Shown in pieces: positions 29,394 to 43,899 of a stretch of 64,000 nt of DNA (positions are counted from its first letter, which is position 1; every line of letters begins with the position of its first letter). Where the stretch lies: positions 434,001 through 498,000 of the forward strand of contig CADCXC010000010.1 in assembly GCA_902806595.1 (NCBI GenBank), read 5' to 3'. Below the pieces are notes generated by a model. That model saw nothing but the letters and a program-made list of their open reading frames with translations, was not told the DNA's origin and made no database searches. A program made the position numbers and the translations under genes. The stretch is from Pyrenopolyporus hunteri. Lineage: Eukaryota; Ascomycota; Sordariomycetes; Xylariales; Hypoxylaceae.

Positions 29394-29972
29394 AAAGTTT
29401 CTTTTTAAAATTTCATTAAAATAATAAATAATTATTTATAAAAATATATTTATTTAAAAATTATAAATTAATTATTAATTATTTTTTTATTATTAATTAT
29501 TTTTTATATTACGAAATATAAATATTTAAAAAAAAATAATATTTTTATTTATTTAAATTTTTTTTATCGATAAAATTTATCGAAAATTTTATTTAAAAAA
29601 TTTTTATTATTTATTTTTAATAAATATATTTTTATTAATTTATATTTATTTTATTAATTGTTTATAAAATCGATAATTATTTTTTTTCGAAACTTTAATA
29701 ATTTTTTCATCGTATTAAATTTTATAATTATTTATTATTATTATAAGATTTTATATAAATTTTTTATTTAAATTATAATAATAAAAAAATTTTTAATTAA
29801 TATTTTCGATAAATTTTTTAATTTTAATATTTTTAATTTTAATTTATATATCGAAAATATAAATTTTTACATCGTAAAAATTTAATAAATAAAAATTTAA
29901 TAAAATTATTTTATTTTTTTTAAAAAAATTAACGACGTTAATTATATCGATAATTATTTTAAATTTTTTTAA

Positions 29973-31522
29973 AAGTAATAATATTCGTATTATTATTTTT
30001 TATTATTTGTATTATAAATATATTAAAATATATATTATATTTAATAATTTTATATATAAATTTATATATAATCGTATTAATATATAATGTATATTTTATA
30101 TATTTTTTCAATCGATTTAATTTTTATTATATATTTTATTATATATTTTATTATATTTCGTTTATTTTAAAAGCATTGTTATGTACATTATTTATTTTTA
30201 TTATCGGACCTTTATTTACACTACCAATATAAAAAATATATCTTCTACCCTTTATTCGATCCCATTAACGAATTCCCATATAAAAATATAGTAAATTAAA
30301 TAATCTCTCCGAGTACGAGTATATTTTTCAATTGAATTTCTTATATATATTAAATTATATATAACTCTTATTATACATCTTATTATATATTTACTTATAT
30401 CCTACCCATTTTAAAGATATAAAATATAAAAATTACATCGTTAATTTCGCTTTAATTAAATTTTTTCAATGGTATAAATTTTATATCGATACATCTCCTA
30501 TATAAAAAGTTATTTTAATATATACTTAATTTAAAGATATAAATAGTAACTTTAAAGGTAATCATATAATCTTTTTTAGCGATTGTATACCCCCTTTAAT
30601 ACCTGTATAAAATTAAATATATATTCGAATAACTTTTAAAATAAAGGATACATCGATATAAAATTTATACCATTAAAAAAGTTTAATTAAAACGAAATTA
30701 ACGATATAATTTTTATATTTTACATCTTTAAAATAAATAAGATATAAAGGGATATATAATAAAATATATAATAAAAACTATATATAATTAAATTAATTAA
30801 AAAAAGGTATAAAGTGTATATTATATATTAACACGATTATATGTAGATTTATATATAAGGTTATTAAATATAATATATATTTCAATGTATTAATAGTGTA
30901 AATAAAACCCGATAATAAAATATAATAATGTACATAATAATGTTTTATTTTAAAGATATAAAATATAAATAATACATCGTTAATTTTATTTTAATTAAAC
31001 TTTTTTAATAGTATGAATTTTATATCGATGTATATTTTATTTTAAAAGTCATTTAAATATAAAGTTAATTTTATATAAATATTTAAAAATGTTAAATAAT
31101 ATTAAAAAAATATACGACCGTAAAAAGAGATTATATAATTACTTCGAATTATTATTTACATTTATATAAATTTAAATATATATTTAAATAACATTTAAAA
31201 TAAAGTATATATCGATATAAAATTTATATTATTAAAAAGGTTTAATTAAAGCGAAATTAACGATGTATTATTTAAATTTTATATTTTTAAAATAAATAAA
31301 ATATAAAAAAAGAATATTAAAAGGTATGGTGGAAAGTATATGTAATTTAATATATACGAGAAATTTAATCGAAAAAACGTATTTATTTTCGAAAAAATTA
31401 TTTAATTTTTTATATTTTTATATAAAAATTTATTAATGAGGTTAAATAAAAGGTAAAAAATGTAATTTTTATATTAATAATACGAATAAAAAGTCGATAT
31501 TAAAAATAAATAATACGAATAT
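29973..31522. mobile_element. Foldback element FB, outer copy 4, interrupted by copy 5
   Basis: FB sequence runs from about 29973 to 30170 and continues at 30946-31522, with FB copy 5 inserted between. Without the insert it is about 770 bp. Its ends correspond to the GAGGATTG subfamily after decay. The flanks (TTTTTTAA on the left, TAAATTAA on the right) do not match, and the right end abuts retrotransposon sequence, so the locus has been rearranged. Confidence 0.65.
30171..30945. mobile_element. Foldback element FB, copy 5 nested in copy 4 (775 bp, GAACATT subfamily)
   Basis: Begins AAGCATTGTTATGTACATT and ends with the inverse near 30945. An 8-bp direct repeat TATTTTAA flanks it at 30163-30170 and 30946-30953. 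The sequence on either side is a single older FB copy that becomes continuous when this one and one repeat are removed. Confidence 0.85.
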
Positions 31523-33472
31523 TAATATTTTAAATTAATATTTATTTAAATTTATTCGACGATATTATTTATGATATCGAAAAAAGATTTATTATTAACG
31601 AATTTACGATTAATATTAAAATTTTAAATATTATAATTAAAAAAATATCCGTTAAATTTTATAATTTAATAAATAAATTAAAACGATATTATAAATCGTT
31701 ATAATAAATTTTTAAATTTATATTTAAAAATTTATTTAATGTAAAATTTGAATATATATTATAAATAATTATTAAAATTATTAACGATATCGTAAAATTT
31801 AACGGATTAATATTTACGTTATTAATATTTAATACGTATTTACGATTAATTAATAATTTATTTATAATATTATTTTTAAAAATTAAAAAAACGATAATTA
31901 AAAAAATTATAATTAAAATAAATAAAGTTAAAATAAAACGATAAATAATCGATGTTTTTAATATAATAAATAATTCGAATATATTTAAAATATTACATTT
32001 ATTATTATAGTTAAAAATATATATTTATTGCGAAAAAAACGATTAAAAAAACTTATATACGTTAATTATTAAAAACGACGAAACGTATATCGTTAAAATA
32101 AATAATAAACTCGTTAATTTTTATATAATAATCGTTAAACCGTATAATTATAATACGATAATTAACGTATTAAAATTTAATTTAACCGTAAAATTCGATT
32201 TTAATTTACGATTAATAAAAAAACGACGATAATAAAATATATATATCATCGAAAATTTTATTTAAAATTTAAAAAAAAAAACGTAAAAAATTATTTGATA
32301 ATAAAAATAAATTAAAAATTATTATTATATATATATATATATAAAAACGTAAAAATTAACTTTTAACCGTTTAAATATATAAAAAAAGAAGATTATAATT
32401 TTTTAAAATTTTTTAAAAAAAAATTAAATGTAAAGAAAATTAAAGGATTTATCGAGAAAAGCGTATTTTTATTTAAAAAGTACGATTTCGTTAAATTTTA
32501 CGGTATTTAATTATTTAATTTTTACATTATTCGAAAAATTAAATAAAAAATACTTTATATTTTTCGAGAAATTTAAATTTATTATTTAAAATTATAATAA
32601 CGAAAATAAAAAAGTAATATTAATATAATTATTAATTATATTACGATTAAATTAACGAATAATTATAACATTTATTTTCATTTTTATAAAAAAAAATAAA
32701 AGTTTAATTATACGATATTATATAAATTTATATATAATTAAAATTAAAATTAAATCGTATCGTTTTAATTCGATTATTTTTTATTTTAATATTTAAATAC
32801 TTTTTTAATATAATTATAATAATTATAAAACTTTTATATAATATAATAAAAATTAATATATATTAATAAATTATATATTTTAAATATTATAAAAAAAAGT
32901 TTTAAATAATTATATTTACGTATAATTTATATTTATTAATATTAAAATTAATCGATTATTTCGAATTAATAAATATATAAATTAATAATATTTTTAAATT
33001 ATTCGATAAAATATTTAATTAAATAAAAAATTAAAAACGAAAAAAAGTAAAATTTTTAATTCAATTAAAAAATATTTAATTATAAATTATTCGATTATTT
33101 TTAACAGATATATTATTATTATAAAAATTAACGAAATAATTTATTTACGTTAAAAAATTTAAAAAAAATTATTTTTATTAAATTTAATGTTAATAATATA
33201 ACGTATTAATACGTATAATAACGTATTTATAAAATATATATCGTATCGATTTATTAACTTAAAATTACGTATAATATATTCGAAATAATTTAATATTATA
33301 AATTCGAAATTATCGAAATTACGAAATTTAATAAACCATTTAATTAATAAAAAGTAAATATTAATCGAAAATTACGATTCGTATTTTTTAATTTAAAAAT
33401 TATTAAATTATTTATTTTTATTAACGAATTATTTATAAATAATAAAGATTTAAATTTTTAAATCGAATATAT
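31523..33472 (+). mobile_element. Internal fragment of the LTR retrotransposon
   Basis: Aligns in direct orientation with about 13495-15450 of the element at 9863-16262. No LTR is present. The fragment is bounded on the left by the end of FB copy 4 and on the right by a half FB element. It is more heavily mutated than the first copy and has no open frame. Confidence 0.8.
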
Positions 33473-33938
33473 TATTTTAAAAATTATTTAAATATATATT
33501 AAATTTATATAAATATAAATAATAATTCGAAGTAATTATATAATTTTTTTACGGTCGTATATTTATATATATATATATATATATATATTTAATTTTATAT
33601 TAAAATTATTTTTAATATAAAATATATATTTATTAAAAAACTTTAATTAAAATAAAATTAACGATTTATTTTTCATATTTAACATTTTTAAAATAAATGA
33701 AATATTATAAAATATATAATAAAATATATAATAAAAATTATATTTAATTTAATATATGCGAAAAATTTAATCGAAAAAACGTATTTATTTTCGAAAAAAT
33801 TATTTAACTTTTTATATTTTTATATAAAAATTCGTTAATAAAATCGAATAAAAAATAAAAAATAAATTTTTTAAATTAATAATACGAATAAAAATTCGAT
33901 ATTAAAAATTAATAATATAAATATTAATATTTTATTAT
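33473..33938. mobile_element. Right half of a foldback element FB (truncated)
   Basis: Matches the central loop and right arm of the FB family and ends with the GAGGATTG-type terminus in decayed form (AAATATTAATATTT). The left half is missing at the junction with the retrotransposon fragment. Confidence 0.65.
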
Positions 33939-33984
33939 TAATTTTATTATTAGTTTTATTATTAGTTTTATTATTAATTTTATT

Positions 33985-34345
33985 ATTAAATTATAATTTT
34001 AATACGACTTATTTAATATTTTATAATTTATACGATTTTTATATTTTACGATTTATATATTTACGATTTATATAATTTTTATATATTTACGATTTATATT
34101 TTATAATTTATATTTTACGATTTATTTAATTTTTATATTTTATAATTTATATAATTTTTATATATTTACGATTTATATAATTTTTATATTTTAAAATTTA
34201 TTTATACGTATAAATATAAATATTTTATACGGGATATTTTTTTTATTTTTTTTAAAAGTTAATAATTATATATATTTTTCGAATTAAATTTCTTTAAATT
34301 TTTTTTATTTTTTTTAAAAAATTATATTTCGAAGTTTTTTTTATA
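33985..34345. repeat. Repeat F, copy 1: tandem ATTTATATAATTTTTATATT-like units
   Basis: Imperfect tandem units of about 25-35 bp (ACGATTTATATAATTTTTA variants), followed by a non-tandem tail beginning TTTATACGTATAAATATAAA. The same arrangement, in the same order, occurs at 52640-53075. Confidence 0.75.
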
Positions 34346-34661
34346 TTTTTTTTATTTTTCGTAATAATAATAGTAATATATTTAACGTTCGAGTAGCTTT
34401 ATTTAAATATTAAATATTAAAAGCTCGTATTTTTATATAAAATATAAAACGATTAAAATAAAAGTTAACTTTTAAAAAAACTTCGTATTAATATATTATT
34501 ATTATATAAAAAACTATTTAATAATTAAAAAAAACCGAACGTTTTATAAAATTAATATAAAACTTTTAAATATTTTTCGATAATATCTTTTATAAGATTA
34601 ATATATAATGAAAATCGGTGTTAAAAAAACTTAGTCGTTTTTTTAAAGGGAGGGTTTTTTT

Positions 34662-34743
34662 AACCGTAACGAAATTTGATTTTACGTACATTAATATCCC
34701 ACGTTAATGTAAGTTAAACGCTTAACTACTACGCTATGCGGCA
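34662..34743 (-). pseudogene. RIP-damaged tRNA-like sequence
   Basis: Read on the minus strand, a 7-nt acceptor TGCCGCA is followed by T8-A9-G10, an A-box-like TAGCGTAGTAGTTAAGC, and a 5-7-5 T arm (GTAAA / ATCAAAT / TTCGT). The T-stem mismatches and six of seven acceptor pairs are restored if C-to-T and G-to-A changes are undone. The D stem (GCG/CGT) behaves the same way. Extra length between anticodon and T arms and a 3-bp D stem resemble a class II (Ser/Leu-type) tRNA, but I cannot assign the anticodon. It may be a tRNA pseudogene or the head of a tRNA-derived SINE. The neighbourhood (34600-34760) is less AT-rich than its surroundings. Confidence 0.45.
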
Positions 34744-34999
34744 TTTTATTTCTCGTAATTTACGTAAAATTATAATAAAAAAATATATGAAAAAATATCG
34801 AAGTATAATTTAAAAAAATTAAAAAAAAATTATAATTATATAATTAAAAAATTTAAATAATTAAAAAATAAAATATTCGAAAATAAATTTATTTATATTT
34901 ATTTATTTAATGAAATTAAATTTTTTAATATAAATTTACGTTTAAATTAAATTTTTAATTTTTTATAATATATTCGAATTTTTTCGAAATATTATATTA

Positions 35000-35575
35000 A
35001 TTTTTTTAAATAAAAACATTAATTACGTAAAAATTTACGAATTATATTTTTTACGTTATATTATATTACGGTAATAAATTACGTATACGTTTTATAAAAT
35101 AATTTCTATTATTTTTTTATTTAATTAATTAAATTATTTTATTAAATTATTATATATATTATATTTATGATATTTAAATTTATTTACATTTTAATAAATA
35201 ATTTTTAATTAAATTAAATTAATTATAAATATTAATTTAATTTAACGTATAATTAAATTTTAAAAAACGAATTAAATAAATTAAATTAAATAAATTAAAT
35301 TAAATTAAATTAAATTAATTAAATTAATTAAATTAATAAAATTAATTAAATTAATAAAATCAATAAAATTAAATTAATTAAATCGAATTAAATTAATTAA
35401 ATTAAATACATTAAATTAAATACATTTAATTATATAACTTTAATTTTAATTTAACGTATAATTCGATTTAAAAAAATTAAATTAAATATATTTATAAGAA
35501 ATATTCGAATTATATATTTAAAAATAAATATAAAAAAATTATACGAATGGTTTTTCGCGACGACTTTTTCGAAAT
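35000..35575 (+). mobile_element. Element Y, copy 3 (truncated)
   Basis: Collinear with 4740-5300 of copy 1. It keeps only the first part of one minisatellite unit (35545-35572) before being cut by element Z at about 35580. It contains an expanded run of AAATTAATT-type short repeats (35270-35410). Confidence 0.6.
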
Positions 35576-35579
35576 TAAT

Positions 35580-37130
35580 AAAATAAATAATAATTAATTA
35601 ATTTATATACGTATTATTTCGTAATATATATTTTAAAAAAAAAGAAATTTTTATATATGTTTATTTATATAAAAAAAACTTTTTTTATAATTTTTTTATT
35701 AAATAAATCTTTTTAAATATTTTATATAATATTAATTTTATTATATCGCTTTTACATTTATTATCATTTTTTTATTTTATTATATATATATATTTATTAA
35801 TATTAATTAATATTATTTAAATTAATAATATAAATTATTAAAACTAAAAAAAATATTATTACGATAATTCGAAAAATTTTATCGTAATAATATATACGAT
35901 ATTAATAACTTTTTTTTATACGATATATTTTTATTTATATTAAAATATCGTTTTATTACGTTAAATTCCTTTAAATTTTTTACTTTTATTATATCGTAAA
36001 AAATTAAAAATTCGATTTAAACGTAAATTCGTTTTAAAAAACTCGATTTAATCGAATGAAATATCGTAAAAAAACTTAAAAAATTAATAAAATACATTTT
36101 TAATTACCACATATTTTTCGTTTAATATTTTAATTATTTAATTTTAAAATAAAAAAGAATTAACTTTTAAAATATTATTAAAGAATAAAAAACCATATAA
36201 ATATTACTTTTTTTAAAAAAATTAAAAATTATAAATAAAAATAAATTATATATTTATATAACGAAAAATACTTTAAAAATTTTTAAAAATAATTTAAAAA
36301 TTTTACGATAAAAAATTTCGTAATTACATTAATTAAAATAATTCGATATATTAATATAAAAAACATTTATATATTATATCGATAAAAATACGATTTATTT
36401 TATAATATTTATATTAAATTATATTTACGTTATAATTTAAAAACTATTAATAATTTTTCATTTTAGAATTTTAATATAAATAAAAAATTAAAAAAAAATA
36501 AATTTATAAATATTAACGACTTTTATCGAATTATTTTTAATATTATATTATTAACATTATAAATTACTTATTTAATAATTATTTTTATTATTTTTTATTA
36601 TTAATAATTTATCGTTTATATTTTATATATTATCGTTTATTTTATTATAAATTTTTATAATATAAATTTTTTTAATTAATATTTAAATTTTATTTTTCGA
36701 TTTTTTTATTTTATTTTCGTTTTATAAAAAAAAAAAAATATTTTTTAAATTATTATAATTAATTTTTACTTTATTATATTAATTTACATTAAATAAATAT
36801 ATAATTAATAATAATTTTTTATTTTTATACGAAAGAAATAACTTTAATTAATAGTATCGAAAAATATTTATAAATTTTTTAAATTATTATAAAATAATTT
36901 ATATATTAATAAATATATTTATAAAAATAAAGTAAAAAAATATTAATAAAAATAAATGCGATATAATAAAATTAATATTATATAATTATTTAAAAAAAAA
37001 TATTTAATAAAAAAATTATAAAAAAAGTTTTTTTTATATAAGCGAAAATATATAAGAATTTTTTTAAAATACTTATTAAAAAATAATACGTATATAAATT
37101 AATTAATTATTATTTATTTTATTTTATTTT
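35580..37130. mobile_element. Element Z, copy 1: DNA-transposon-like unit with ~200-bp terminal inverted repeats
   Basis: The left end (35580-35790) and right end (36945-37130) are inverted copies of each other, including the TAATTAATTAATTTATATACG outer portion. The ~1.15 kb interior recurs in inverted orientation at about 43900-45180. No transposase frame survives and I did not find a clear target duplication, because the flanks are low-complexity. Confidence 0.65.
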
Positions 37131-37139
37131 TCGTAATTA

Positions 37140-39903
37140 ATCGATTACGAATTATTAATTAAATTTTTCGTTTTATTTATTTTTTTAACCGTAAATTAAT
37201 TTAATTATTTTTTATTAAATTTTATATAATTTTATTAAAAATCGTTTTCGTTATTATATTTACGAAAATATATAATTTATAAATTTATCGAATATTATCG
37301 ATTTTTTAATTTTTATAAAATTATTTTAAAATTATTAAATAAATTATTAATTTTTTTTCGTTAATATTTTTATTTATATTAAATATTAATATAATAATTA
37401 AAAATTAATATATAAAACGAAAAAAACTTTAAAAAATAATAAACGTTTTAAAATAAAAGCGTTAATATTTATATTATTTATTTTTAATATCGAATCTTAT
37501 CCGTATTATTAATACATTAAAATATATGTCGTATTTAATAACTCTACATATAAATTTAAATATAATCGTATTAATATATAATGTATATTTTATGCCTTTT
37601 TTTAATTAATTTAATTATATATAATTTTTAATATATCTTTTAATATATTTACTTTTATATCTTACTTATTTTAAAAATATAAAATATAAAAATAAATCGT
37701 TAATTTCGTTTTAATTAAATTATTTTAATGGTATAAATTTTATATAGGTGTATGCTTTATTTTAAAAATTATTTAAATATAAAATCAATTTTATAAAAGT
37801 ATTTAAAGGTGTAAATAATAGTTCGGGGTAGTTATATAATCCCCTTTTACGGTCGCATACCTTTTTAACACTTATATAAAATTAAGTATATATTTAAATA
37901 ACTTTTAATATAATGTATATATTAATACGAAATTTATACTATTAAAACGGCTTAATTAAAGCGAAATTAACGATTTATTTTTTATATTTTATATTTTTAA
38001 AATAAATAAAATATAATAAAATAAATGGTAAAAAATGTAATAAAATATATATAATTTAAAATATATAAAAAATTCAATTAAAAAAACGTATCCATCTTCG
38101 AAAAAATTATTTAATTTATTATATTTTTATATGAAAATTAGTTAATAAAGTCGAATAAAAAGTAAAAAATGTATTTTTTATATTAATAATACGAATAAAA
38201 CCCGATATTAAAAATAAATAATACGAATATTAATATTTTAAAATAATATTAATCGTATAATAAATAACGTAATCGACGTCGAAATTTTAAATTATTTTAT
38301 ATATTTTATTAATAAATAATTAATAAACGATGTTATTAATAATTTATATTTTATTATTTCGATTAATAAAATTTTTATTATTTAATATAATAACGTATTT
38401 AATTTATAAACTTAAATTTTTTTTATTTATAAAAAATATATCGATAAAAAATATAAATATAAATTTTAAAAATTTAATTCGATATAATAAAATCTATATA
38501 TTTAATTTTTTATTTATTATTTAAGTTTAATATTAAAAACTTTTATTTTTTTAAATTTAAATTCGAAATATTAAACCGTCGTAAAATAATTAAAAGTTAT
38601 TTCGAATTAATATATCGAAACGATATATATATATTAAATTTATTATTTTATAAATTTTTTAATTATATAAAAAATTTTAATCTTTAATAGTTTAAATTTT
38701 TTAATTTATTTATTTTAAATAATTATTATATCGAAATTTTTATTATAAATTATAACATATATATTATTAAAATTTTCGATTTCGAAATTTATAATTTTTT
38801 GAAAATATATTTTAATTTTAATTTTATTTAAAATTTTATTTTTAATAATAAAAAAATTCGTAATATCGATATTAAAAATATTATTTTTTTAAAAATTAAT
38901 AAATTTAAATAAATTTAAATTTATTATAAATAAATAAAAGTCGAAAATTAATAATTTTATTTATAAATTTTATTAATAATAATATAAATAAATTTTAAAT
39001 TAATAAATATTTAATTTTATAAAATCGTATAAAAATTTAATAATTTATAATAATATTTTTTTAAGATATTTATTTTTTAATTCGATTAATAAATATATAA
39101 AAATAGTTTTTTACATCGATATTTTAAATTAAATATAAATTATTATAATATTTTAAATTATAATTTTTATTTTTTTTACGAAGTAATATAAATATTAAAA
39201 TTAATATAATATATTAATTAATTTTTTAAATAATAAATATATATATTATAATATATTTTTTATTAAAATTATAATAATTTTAAATTATTAAACGAAATTT
39301 TTTATATAATGCGACGATATTTTTATTTTTAATTTCACGAATTATTTATAATTTTAAAAGTCGTAACGGTTCGATATATAATTATATCGTAAATTTTTAA
39401 ATATAAAATTTTTTTTCGAATAAAATGTTAAGTTTTTTTATATTCGATATTTTATAAAGTTTTTTTTATATAATAATTTATTTATTTACTTATAGTTTAA
39501 TAATAAAAATAAAAATTCTTTATTTTTTATTAATTATATATAATTTAATAATATAAATAAAATCATTAATATATATATGATTTTTTTTCGAAATAATTTA
39601 ATAATTATCGAAATTAAAAATTATTATAAATAATTCGATTTTAAATTTTTAATTAATACGGATTTTTTTCGCATTAAATATATAATTTAATATAAGAATT
39701 TTTAAACGTAAATATTTTATTTAAAATATTAAAAATAACGGTAATATTTTCATTTAATATCGTAATAATTTTATAAAATTTCTTTTATTTTTTATTTCTT
39801 TTATAAATAAAAATTTTATTATCGATAAAAAATAATACGAAGAAAATTTTTTATATATTAAAATTATTACATATATTTAAAATATTTTTTACGAAATATT
39901 ATA

Positions 39904-39935
<32 letters not shown>

Positions 39936-41690
39936 AAATTTATATAAAAATAAAAAGTAAATTTATATTAATTTTAAAATAAACGTTAAATATAAAAAAT
40001 ATAAATATTAAATTATCGAAGTTAATAATATTATTAATTATTTTAATAATTATTTATATTTTAAATATATATAAATTTAAATTTTACGAATAAAGTCGTA
40101 ATATTCTTTAATTTAATTAATAAATTAATATATTTTAACGGATATATAATAGTAAGTAATTTTAATAATAAAAATTTTATTTCGAAATTCGATATTATCG
40201 AAATTCATATCGATATTATATATAATAATATTCGAAGGCTCGAAATAAATATCGATTTAATATTATTTTAATATATTTTAAATTTTTTAATAAAAATAAT
40301 TTTAATAAAATATATTATTTAAAACTTTATAACGATATTAATTATATATAAAACGAAACGTTTATTTAAATATATAATATTAACGATAATTTCGTAATTA
40401 AAATTTATATCGAAGTTTTTTAATTTAAATTTAAATTTTTACGAAAATTTATTTTTAATTTAATAATAATAATAAAATTTATTAATTTTTTTAATATTTT
40501 TAATGTCGATATTATAATTTATTTTATTTAAAAAAATATATAATTAAATTATTAAAAAGTAATTAAATCGAATATAAATACGATGTAATTTAAATTTTAT
40601 AAAAAAATTGTATTATCGAAGTAAAATTATAAATATTTTTATTTATAAATAATAATAACGATTATATTATTTTTTCGATTAATTTATTAATAATATTTTT
40701 TAAATATATAAAAAATAAAATATTTAAATTTATAATATAAAAATTAATTAATTCGAACGAAATATTAATTATAATTATTTTTAATAATTTAATTAAAGGT
40801 TCATTTTCGAATTTAATATTAATTTTATCGATTTAATTATTGTTTATTTTTAAGTTTTAATCGAAAAAACTTTTTATAAAAATTTAACATTAATTTTCTT
40901 TTATAATAAATATTTTAATTATATCGATATCGAAAATAATATTTTAAAAAATATTTTTAATATATCGATTTAAAATAAAAATAATATTATTTTTTAATTT
41001 ATTAATAAAAAAGTAATAAAAAATAATTCGATATTAATATCTTTAATTAATTAAATATATCGTAATTAATTAATATTAAAAGTCGATTTTTTTATTTTAA
41101 AAATTACGACGTTTTAATTATTATTTTTCGATTTCGAGTTTTTTTATTTAATATTTTTATAATTCGTTAAAAACGTAATATATTTATATTTAATTTTAAT
41201 TTTTTAAGTTTATTAACGTGTTTTATTTTTTTTTATTTATTTTCGAAATATTTAATAAATTAATATTTTTTTATATTTTAATAATAAAATTTTTAAGTTT
41301 AAATCGTTTTTTTCGATTAATATTTATTATTTTTATTATTACGGTAAAATTTACGTTTAATATAAAATTAATAAAAGTTTTTATCGTTATTATTATTAAT
41401 TATAAATTAATATATTTTTTTAATATTATCGAAAATATTAATCGATACGTAAAATTTATTAATTAATTTTTCGAAATAATATAATAAAATAAATAAAATA
41501 TATTATAATTAAAATATATTATAATAAATTATTATTTATTTTTAATTTTTTTTTAAAAAATTTATTAATATAATATTAATTTATTTAATATAATTTATAA
41601 TATTTTAAACTTAAAATTTTTTTCGTTTTTTTTTCGATTTAATGTTAAAAAAATAATAATCGATATTTAAATATAATATTAAAAATTACC
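37140..41690 (+). repeat. Sequence X, copy 1 (inverted copy at 48010-52370)
   Basis: Homology to the reverse complement of 48010-52370 can be followed at many landmarks: 37140-37260 with 52260-52380, 38240-38290 with 52030-52085, and 40900-41060 with 48410-48480 plus 49296-49320. A third copy lies around 4500-9840, split by elements Y. Copy 1 contains FB copy 6. No gene is readable; two short frames (38330-38524, 41218-41466) show no conserved protein. Confidence 0.75.
37457..38238. mobile_element. Foldback element FB, copy 6 (782 bp, GAGGATTG subfamily)
   Basis: The 8-bp direct repeat TAAAATAA lies at 37449-37456 and 38239-38246. The ends (AAGCGTTAATATTT and GAATATTAATATTT) are decayed forms of the intact copy's ends. 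Two paralogous empty sites carry a single TAAAATAA: 5977-5984 in X copy 3 and 52076-52083 (complement) in X copy 2. Confidence 0.9.
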
Positions 41691-43560
41691 GTCGTAAAAT
41701 AATATAATAACCTTCGATTTTTATCGAATTTTACGATTATTTTTATAATTATATATTTTTTAATATAATTATTAATATAATTATTAATATAATTTTTAAT
41801 ATAATTATTAATATAGTTTTTAATATAATTTTGAATATAATTTTTAATATAACTTTTAATATAATTTTTAATATAATTTTCGTAATATTTTTTAATTTTT
41901 ACGAAAAATTACCCGTGTTATTTTTTAAAAAACCGTTGTAAAAAACCACTTTATATTACTTTTTGATAAAATCGTCGCGAAAAGTTACTTTTATTATTTT
42001 TTAATAAAGAGTTTTATTATTGACATTTTTTTATTTTATTATTAAACTTTATTAGCATTTTTAATATAAAAAGTATATTTTTTATTTCGTATTTAGCTTT
42101 ATTAATACATTTTTATATAAAAATACAATAAATTAAATAGTTTCATTAAATACGAGTATACTTTTTTAATTAATTTAATTATATATATTTTATTATATAT
42201 TTTATTATATATCCTATTATATATCTCATTATATTCCACTTATTTTAAAGATATAAAATATAAAAAATATATCGTTAATTTTACGTTAATTAAGTTTTTT
42301 TAATAATATAAGTTTTATATCGATGTATACTTTATTTCGAAAGTTATTTAAATATAAAGTTAATTTTATATATATATTTAAAAATGTTAAAAAGTATTAA
42401 AAGGGTATATAACCGTAAAAAGGGATTATATAATTATTCCGGGTTATTATTTACACCTTTAACATCCGTATAAAATTAAATATATATTTAAATAACTTTT
42501 AAAATAAAGTATATATCGATATAAGATTTCTATTATTAAAAAAGTTTAATTAACGCGAAATTAACGATATATTTTTTATATTTTACATTTTTAAAATAAA
42601 TGAGATATAATAAAATATATAATAAGATTTATAATGGAAATTAAATTAATTAAAAAAGTATATAAGGTATATATTATATATTAACGCGATTATACGTAAA
42701 TTTATATGTAAAATTATTAAATATAATAGGTATTTTAATGTATTAGAAGTGTTAATAAAATTCGATAATAAAACGAAGGAGTGTTAATAATAAAATTTTT
42801 AATAAAACCGTCGTAAATAACGATTCGTATAATTTTTTATATTTAATTTTAAATATATAATTTAAAAAATTCTTCGAAAAATATTATAAAAAATACGTCG
42901 AATTAAAATTAAATTTATATAATTAAATTTATATAATTAAATTTATATAATTAAATTTATATTTATAATTAAATTTATATAATTAAATTTATATTTATAA
43001 TTAAATTTATATAATTAAATTTATATTTATAATTAAATTTATATAATTCGAATTTTTTAAATAAAATTATACGTTAAATTAAAATTAAATTTATATAATT
43101 CGATTTATTTAATTCGATTTATTTAATTCGATTTTTTTAATTCGATTTATTTAATTCGATTTATTTAATTCGATTTTTTTAATTGAATTTATTTAATTCG
43201 ATTTTTTTAAATTAAATTATACGTTATATTAAAATTAAATTTATATAATATAATTAATAAAATCGTTTATTAAAATGTAAATAATTTTAAATATAATAAT
43301 CGTAATATATATAATAATTTAATTAAACGATTTAAATAATTAAATAAAAATATAATATAAATCGTTACGCGAAATATACGCGTAATTAATTAACGTAACG
43401 TAACGTAACGTAACGTAATATAATATATAATTAATGTAACGTAAAAAATATAACTCGTAAATTTTTACGAAATTAATTTTTACTTTTTTTCGATTTTTTT
43501 TTTAGAAAAAAAAAATCGAAATAATATTTCGAAAAAACTTCGAATAATATTAAATTTTAT
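41690..43560 (-). mobile_element. Element Y, copy 4 (inverted), split by FB copy 7
   Basis: Minus-strand minisatellite units occur at 41895-42000 and resume at 42807-42835 after FB copy 7. A long run of AATATAATTTTT-type 12-mers (41755-41890) and AT-rich arrays with ATTTAATTCG units (43100-43200) follow the order of copy 1. A TAACG pentamer array lies at 43391-43417. Boundaries approximate. Confidence 0.6.
42009..42798. mobile_element. Foldback element FB, copy 7 (790 bp, GAATTTT subfamily)
   Basis: Starts GAGTTTTATTATTGAC and ends GTTAATAATAAAATTT, inverted copies apart from transitions. An 8-bp direct repeat TTAATAAA flanks it at 42001-42008 and 42799-42806. Like FB copy 1 it sits inside the minisatellite of an element Y. 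Confidence 0.87.
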
Positions 43561-43899
43561 TTTTTTTCGTATTAAAATATTATTTTATAATTAAATATAT
43601 ATTTATAAAATATTAATAATAAAATATATTATATAAAAAATAAATAATCGTACGTTTAAAAAAATAATAAAAAATATAATATAAAATTAAATTTAATAAA
43701 TTTTAATTATATAATATATATTTTAAAAAAATGAAATTTATTTTTTAAAATATCGTAAAGTTTTTCGATATAATTATTTTTATTATTTTAAATTTTTTTA
43801 AAATAATTAACGATAATAAAAAAATATATTTCGTTAAAACTTCGAATAAAAAAACGTTATATTAAATATCGTTTTATTAATTTTCGATAAATATAAATA